A stretch of 18,148 nt of DNA, from positions 1 through 18,148 of the forward strand of contig JAKARZ010000036.1 of the NCBI GenBank assembly GCA_021828405.1. Direction: 5' to 3'. The stretch is from Bacillota bacterium (lineage in GTDB: Bacteria; Bacillota_E; Sulfobacillia; Sulfobacillales; JAIMBI01). This document shows, in pieces, positions 14,645-18,148 of this stretch. Below the pieces are notes generated by a model that had not been told where the DNA came from, ran no database searches, and saw nothing but the letters and a program-made list of their open reading frames with translations. Positions within the stretch are counted from its first letter, which is position 1; each line of letters starts with the position of its first letter. The translations under genes and the position numbers were made by a program.

Positions 14645-14854
14645 GTGGAGTTGGCGAACACGCCGGCCCCCGCTTTGCAGGCAGTCCCCTGGAATCCGGT
14701 GGTCGTGCGCCCTGCCGGTCCGGACCACCATAGGGCCATCGTCGGCAACCAGCGGCTGGCGGCGCTCCTGGCGCACGGCGTGGACCCCGTGGACAACTGG
14801 AACGCAGGTCCGGCGTCTGGATCCTCATGGGATGCATCTCACACAACGCCATGA
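14645..14854 (+). CDS. Short ORF, possibly a ParB-like nuclease-domain fragment
   Basis: A 69-codon frame starting with GTG 14645, with AGGAG nine bases upstream. The core PWNPVVVRPAGPDHH then AIVGNQRLAALLAHGVDPV resembles the start of ParB/Srx-type domains ('NP.v.R ... h.ivgGnqRl.Al...G...v'). The C-terminal WNAGPASGSSWDASHTTP does not continue the fold, so this is probably a truncated remnant or a very small protein. Codon third positions are GC-rich, as in real genes here. The evidence is limited and chance remains possible. Confidence 0.3.
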   Translation: MELANTPAPALQAVPWNPVVVRPAGPDHHRAIVGNQRLAALLAHGVDPVDNWNAGPASGSSWDASHTTP

Positions 14855-14961
14855 TATGGGATCTAGGATACCACCCCTGCTGCACGGTCATATCTTGCGC
14901 CTTCTGCCCAGTGGGTGCTTTTCGAACGTCTGGCGCGTTTAGTCACAAGGGGGAAGGGACC

Positions 14962-15624
14962 ATGGCTTGGCTGGGTAGAGGTGCCGGCCTTTTGGGGGTC
15001 CTCCTACTCGCGGGATGCGGATCGCCGGGCGCGATGTGGGCTCACGCCACCCGCTTCGTCCTTCGGAGCGGTGGTTCGGCCCCTCCGGCTGCTCATACGA
15101 TTCACCACGACGGTGTTTCTCTGGTGGTGCCGGCCTCTTGGCATTTGGGCAAGCAGGTCCCCATTACGGGGGTTCCAGCGGTGGGAGCCAACGCTGGCTT
15201 GCTCCTGCCGCTGGTTCCACGGCCAAGCGTGGGGCCTGTATCGCGTGGCGACGTTCCACCGGGACGGCCCTGTGGTGCGCGGCGAGGTGCAGGCCCTGAG
15301 CGCTAGCGGCACCTTCTACACGGTCCTCCTGGTCGCCCCGCGCAGCGAGGCGGCCGCCGTCCGACATTCCCTCCAATCCATTCACCTGCCGCCGATCGCC
15401 ACGGCGACGACGGCGGTGCCTCTCATGTTTCATCAAGCGACCCCGTCGACTCCGCTGTGCTCTCGACGTCCCCCCCTTACGTATTGGCCAGCGCCGGTCC
15501 TCTGACGGGCTCGGAGCCTTTCTTTCTCTACAGCACGCCGGGCGGCGGGGTTCACTGGATCCTCGTCAACTGGACGGGGCGATCTCGACAGGTTTTCCGG
15601 ATCGGGGCGGGCTGCCAACCATGA
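14962..15624 (+). pseudogene. Surface lipoprotein gene with two frame changes
   Basis: ATG 14962 follows GGGGGAAGGG and opens MAWLGRGAGLLGVLLLAGCG, a clear lipoprotein signal (lipobox LLAGC, Cys19). The frame then gives HHDGVSLVVPASWHLGKQ, typical of an extracellular beta domain. Around 15215 the coding pattern moves to another frame (WGLYRVATFHRDGPVVRGEV, TFYTVLLVAPRSEAAAVRHS), and around 15400 back to the first (FFLYSTPGGGVHWILVNWTG), ending at TGA 15622-15624. Read strictly, the first frame stops at 15306 (114 codons). The last piece resembles an Asp-box/BNR-type strand. Two compensating shifts suggest a decayed gene or sequencing errors. No family is assigned to the first half. Confidence 0.6.
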
Positions 15625-15893
15625 TATTTTCGACGACGTCGCGAGGAGTTCTGGCCGAGGTGACCATGCGATCCCATAAGCTCTTGGTGTATCAAACGCG
15701 CAATGGCGGCGACACCTGGAGCGTCGACGTCCTAACTCCGCCGCCTTCCGTGGATCCTCGCATGGGAGCGGAGGTAAGTCAGCCTCGCCGTCACACCTGG
15801 ACGATGATGGTGGAGTTGACCTCGGGCGCGCGCGAGACATTCACGAGCGTCAACACCGGCCGCACGTGGACCGCGAGCGGTGCCCACGCGTAA
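15621..15893 (+). pseudogene. BNR/Asp-box repeat fragment, 3' continuation of the broken lipoprotein gene
   Basis: This 90-codon frame starts with an ATG overlapping the previous TGA (ATGA) and contains LLVYQTRNGGDTWSVDVL and TFTSVNTGRTWTASGAHA, two strands like the Asp-box (S/T-x-N-x-G-x-T-W) of beta-propeller sialidase-like proteins. The content follows directly from the upstream GGGVHW strand, so it is most simply the next part of the same surface protein after a further frame change; a separate, translationally coupled small gene is the alternative. No ribosome-binding site precedes it. Confidence 0.5.
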
Positions 15894-16230
15894 GGGAGCT
15901 CGTGGTGAACGCGTTGCACGGGGTGTCGGTGTCCACAACAGGGTAAGGACAATCCCAGGCCAATTCACCGGGGTCAGGGGACGGGCCTCGCACTCCGCAG
16001 CCATAGGCACGCCCCGGCCCTCTTGGACCTCATCGAGGGGGACATGGAGATCAGCCCAGCGCTTGCGGTCGGGCGCACATTCTATGCGGCGGCGCTTTGT
16101 GAGAAGGACAATGGGCCGCTCGCCATCGTGGGAGTTGCGGCCGGGACTCACGCCGCCTTCTGCAAGAGCGGCGGCGCGAAAACGGCATGTCGGGACGGTG
16201 GCGAACGCAATCCATGGACCCTGGGGCCTG
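15894..16230. other. 337-bp region with a degraded coding remnant
   Basis: No intact gene. On the plus strand, 16023-16220 reads LDLIEGDMEISPALAVGRTF and then YAAALCEKDNGPLAIVGVAA, which looks like former coding sequence, possibly the far end of the broken surface protein, but it has no start signal and runs on into the antisense of the GH18 gene. Confidence 0.3.
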
Positions 16231-17355
16231 CTAGTTCAGCAGATTCCAGATGTGGGGGTCCTCGATGCCCAGGCGCCACAGGGCGATGCCCGCCAGCTGG
16301 AGGCCCGTGGCCATAGTGACCTTGGACAGAAACGTGGCCTGGTTCTCGAAGTACACGGTGTGGCTGACTCCCGCCGCCGTGTAGCTGAAGTGGCCGCTGG
16401 CGGCGGCCATCTGCTGGCCGTACTCATGCGCCAGCGCCTCCGCCTGACTCCAGGTGAGCGCTTGATTCCCCGCGCTGGACCACACGTAGCCGTACCCCGG
16501 CACCCCCAGGACCACCTTGCGCAGCGGCATGGTGGACACGGCATACTTCAGCACCGCCTCCACCCACCCCGGGGACGCCACCGGCCCCGCCCCGCTGTTC
16601 TGGTTGTGCTGGTCGTATGCCATGATCATCAAGAGGTCCGCCGCCCGACCCAGCGCCGGATAGCTGTAGGCGCCGGTCCAGCCGCTGGCCGGGTCGCTTT
16701 GAGTTTCCGCCGGGATGGAGAGGGTCACGTCTTTGCCATGCGCGTGAAATACCTGGGTCAGGTGCTGGACAAACGCGGTAAACAAGATCCGGTCCTGCGG
16801 CGCAATGCCTTCCCAGTCCAGGTTCACGCCCGTGTACCCGTTGGTGGTCACGAGCGCGAGCAAATTGCGAGTGGCGGCCGCCCGTGCGGCCGCACTGGCC
16901 AAGAGCGGGGTGAAAACCGACGCCCCGGCGCTGTTGCGCACCAGGGCAAACGTCACCAGATGGTGCTGGCCGGCCCACTTGAGGAGCGCCGTGTTAGTCC
17001 CGCCCGACACCTGCCCCGCGCTGTTGATCCGGTACCAAAACGTAATGAAGCCGTCCAAGGCGGGCAGAAAGGACTTCACGAAGCTAATCGCGCCGGGCGC
17101 CGCCGGGGAATCGGCCAAATAGCCCAGCACCAATCCGGGCGGCAGTCCCTGGCTGCCCTCCACCGACGTTGCGGCGGGCAGATGGCGCGGCGCCGCCGGC
17201 GCGGGTGCCGGCAGGTAGGATCCCGCCAGCAGCGCCCGGTCAAACGTCAGAAATTTCGCAGCGGCGGCCCGCGCGTCGGGCGCCACCACCACCAACACCA
17301 GCGATGCCGCCAACAGACCTGCCGCCCAACTCAGCAAGGACTTCAACCCCAGCAT
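16231..17355 (-). CDS. Secreted glycoside hydrolase family 18-type protein
   Basis: GH18 proteins act on chitin or peptidoglycan-type glycans; in spore formers related enzymes (YaaH/SleL-like) cleave spore cortex fragments. The 374-residue protein has a signal peptide (MLGLKSLLSWAAGLLAASLV, likely cleaved after ARA near 30). After it comes a TIM-barrel pattern: GLVLGYLADSP, FITFWYRINSAG, YTGVNLDWEGI with catalytic Glu182, DVTLSIPAETQS, LLMIMAYDQHNQ, VVLGVPGYGYVW and the end GIALWRLGIEDPHIWNLLN. The first Asp of the classical DGxDxDxE is Thr, with DxE kept. No LysM repeat is seen, unlike most spore enzymes. ATG 17355 is chosen because the signal peptide begins there; the G-rich tract upstream is only a fair ribosome-binding site, and a start at 17535 would overlap the permease gene. 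It lies 59 bases behind the permease gene on the same strand, perhaps co-transcribed. Confidence 0.88.
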   Translation of the reverse strand: MLGLKSLLSWAAGLLAASLVLVVVAPDARAAAAKFLTFDRALLAGSYLPAPAPAAPRHLPAATSVEGSQGLPPGLVLGYLADSPAAPGAISFVKSFLPALDGFITFWYRINSAGQVSGGTNTALLKWAGQHHLVTFALVRNSAGASVFTPLLASAAARAAATRNLLALVTTNGYTGVNLDWEGIAPQDRILFTAFVQHLTQVFHAHGKDVTLSIPAETQSDPASGWTGAYSYPALGRAADLLMIMAYDQHNQNSGAGPVASPGWVEAVLKYAVSTMPLRKVVLGVPGYGYVWSSAGNQALTWSQAEALAHEYGQQMAAASGHFSYTAAGVSHTVYFENQATFLSKVTMATGLQLAGIALWRLGIEDPHIWNLLN

Positions 17356-17414
17356 GCCTGTCCCCCCCGGTTTGCCCGCAGGCTCTCCGGAGAAGCTACG
17401 CGGCGCGCGGCGAG

Positions 17415-18148
17415 TTAGACCTCGGGGCGCGCGGGAGTGGCTTGCGGGCGCACCGGCGACTTGAGCCGGGGCACGATGCGGCGGACGTACCATAGGGCGA
17501 GGCCGGTGAGGACCGCGACAAACACCAGCGGCCACGGAACCGGGCCCGGGATCCCGCTGGCGGTGGTGGCGGCGCCCACCCCCAGCCCGACAAACACTAC
17601 CATGGTCAGAATGGTCGCCCAGGGGAGGCCCGGGACGCGAAACGTCCGCCGGCGATGCGGTTCTCGGTGCCGGAGGGACAGCACCAGCCAGGCGGCCAGG
17701 GCATACATGAACGACTCCACGGCCGCCCCCACGTTAATCAGGAGCGTATACACCCCCGTGGCATAAACCACCGCGGCCAGCACCAGCGCGCCAGCCGCCA
17801 GCGCCACCAGGGCATTCTTGGGCACCAGCCGATCGTTCAGCCGCGACAAGACGGGCGGCAGCAGGCGTTCCCGCGCCGCCGCATAGAGAAAGCGCGACGC
17901 GGTGGCCAGCCCCCCATTGAACGTGGTCATAGCCGTGGTGAGGCTCACGACCACCATCCACCAAAATCCCCATCCGCCCAGCACCGCGCGGCCCAGCAGC
18001 AGTTGAGGCACGGGGCTCGTCGCGAGCCCGTGCGCCGGCAGCACCATCTGGGCTGCCAGGGCAAACAGGCCAAAGGCCACCGTCACCAGCCCCAGCGCCA
18101 TGAACATGCCGCGCGGAATCACGCGGCTGTCCTGAAATTCTTCGGCCA
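17415..18148 (-). CDS. APC-superfamily amino-acid permease, C-terminal part, cut by window edge
   Basis: The frame is open to the right edge and the 5' end is missing. The visible part starts AEEFQDSRVIPRGMFMALGL, a typical loop and next helix of amino-acid/polyamine/organocation permeases. About six membrane segments follow (FGLFALAAQMVL, GFWWMVVVSLTTAM, ALVALAAGALVLAAVVYATG, LLINVGAAVESFMYALAAWL, ATILTMVVFVGLGVG, WPLVFVAVLTGLALWYV), separated by basic loops (SLRHREPHRRRTFRVPGLPW), and a basic cytoplasmic tail. The substrate cannot be told from this half. It is followed at 59 bases by the GH18 gene in the same direction. Confidence 0.9.
   Translation of the reverse strand, partial: AEEFQDSRVIPRGMFMALGLVTVAFGLFALAAQMVLPAHGLATSPVPQLLLGRAVLGGWGFWWMVVVSLTTAMTTFNGGLATASRFLYAAARERLLPPVLSRLNDRLVPKNALVALAAGALVLAAVVYATGVYTLLINVGAAVESFMYALAAWLVLSLRHREPHRRRTFRVPGLPWATILTMVVFVGLGVGAATTASGIPGPVPWPLVFVAVLTGLALWYVRRIVPRLKSPVRPQATPARPEV

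Noticed and set aside
15880..17418. 512-codon plus-strand frame across the GH18 gene
   Set aside because: Composition is that of an antisense shadow, and the minus strand has clear signal peptide and GH18 motifs.
1..18148. tRNA, rRNA or CRISPR array
   Set aside because: No cloverleaf, ribosomal signature or regularly spaced repeats noticed on either strand by eye.

Overview
The window is GC-rich chromosomal DNA from a bacterium of the phylum Bacillota. The evidence is the stress operon ctsR-mcsA-mcsB-clpC-radA and, downstream on the same strand, yacL-ispD-ispF, which is the gene order known from Bacillus subtilis. Together with a spore-type GH18 hydrolase and Clostridia-like families, the GC content points to a high-GC, possibly thermophilic lineage (Sulfobacillus/Thermaerobacter/Symbiobacterium-like). 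That placement is inference.

Layout, left to right. Positions 1-431 (minus) hold the N-terminal part of a TnpB/OrfB-like transposase that runs off the left edge. Positions 518-1958 (plus) are a decayed oligopeptide-binding lipoprotein gene with an in-frame stop, a frame change and probably an internal deletion. Positions 2019-4353 (minus) are ispF, ispD and yacL, with ispD/ispF overlapping and a strong hairpin between yacL and ispD. Positions 4645-5076 (plus) are a small Cys-motif protein with a near-ideal sigma-A promoter; it lies where B. subtilis has disA, and no disA is seen. Positions 5176-11858 (minus) are radA, clpC, mcsB, mcsA and ctsR, preceded by a promoter and CtsR-type operator. 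Positions 12199-12744 (plus) are thpR, a 2'-5' RNA ligase-like phosphoesterase. Positions 13141-16230 form an accessory stretch of secreted or lipid-anchored proteins: a DUF4367-like lipoprotein (minus), a small exported protein (plus), a possible ParB-like fragment (plus) and a broken lipoprotein/BNR-repeat gene (plus). Positions 16231-17355 (minus) are a secreted GH18-type hydrolase, and 17415-18148 (minus) are the C-terminal part of an APC amino-acid permease running off the right edge.

The core genes act together. CtsR represses the operon; McsA and McsB are its kinase modulators and mark proteins with phospho-arginine; ClpC unfolds marked proteins for ClpP; RadA processes recombination branches; IspD and IspF are two MEP-pathway enzymes.

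The most striking feature is in radA. The gene is interrupted inside its conserved GHVNKEG...AGPR segment by about 691 bp carrying an unrecognised 183-codon ORF and no transposase. Removing 5877..6567 restores a full-length 451-residue RadA in frame with a consensus junction. The ends fit a group I intron (5' exon ending in U, insert ending in G, short P1- and P10-like pairings, P-, R- and S-like motifs), but P6 and P9 are not evident. It could be a new type of intervening element or a plain gene disruption. Secondary points are a Cys-to-Tyr change in the conserved CPTN motif of McsB and a His-to-Asp change in the GHSD motif of IspF.
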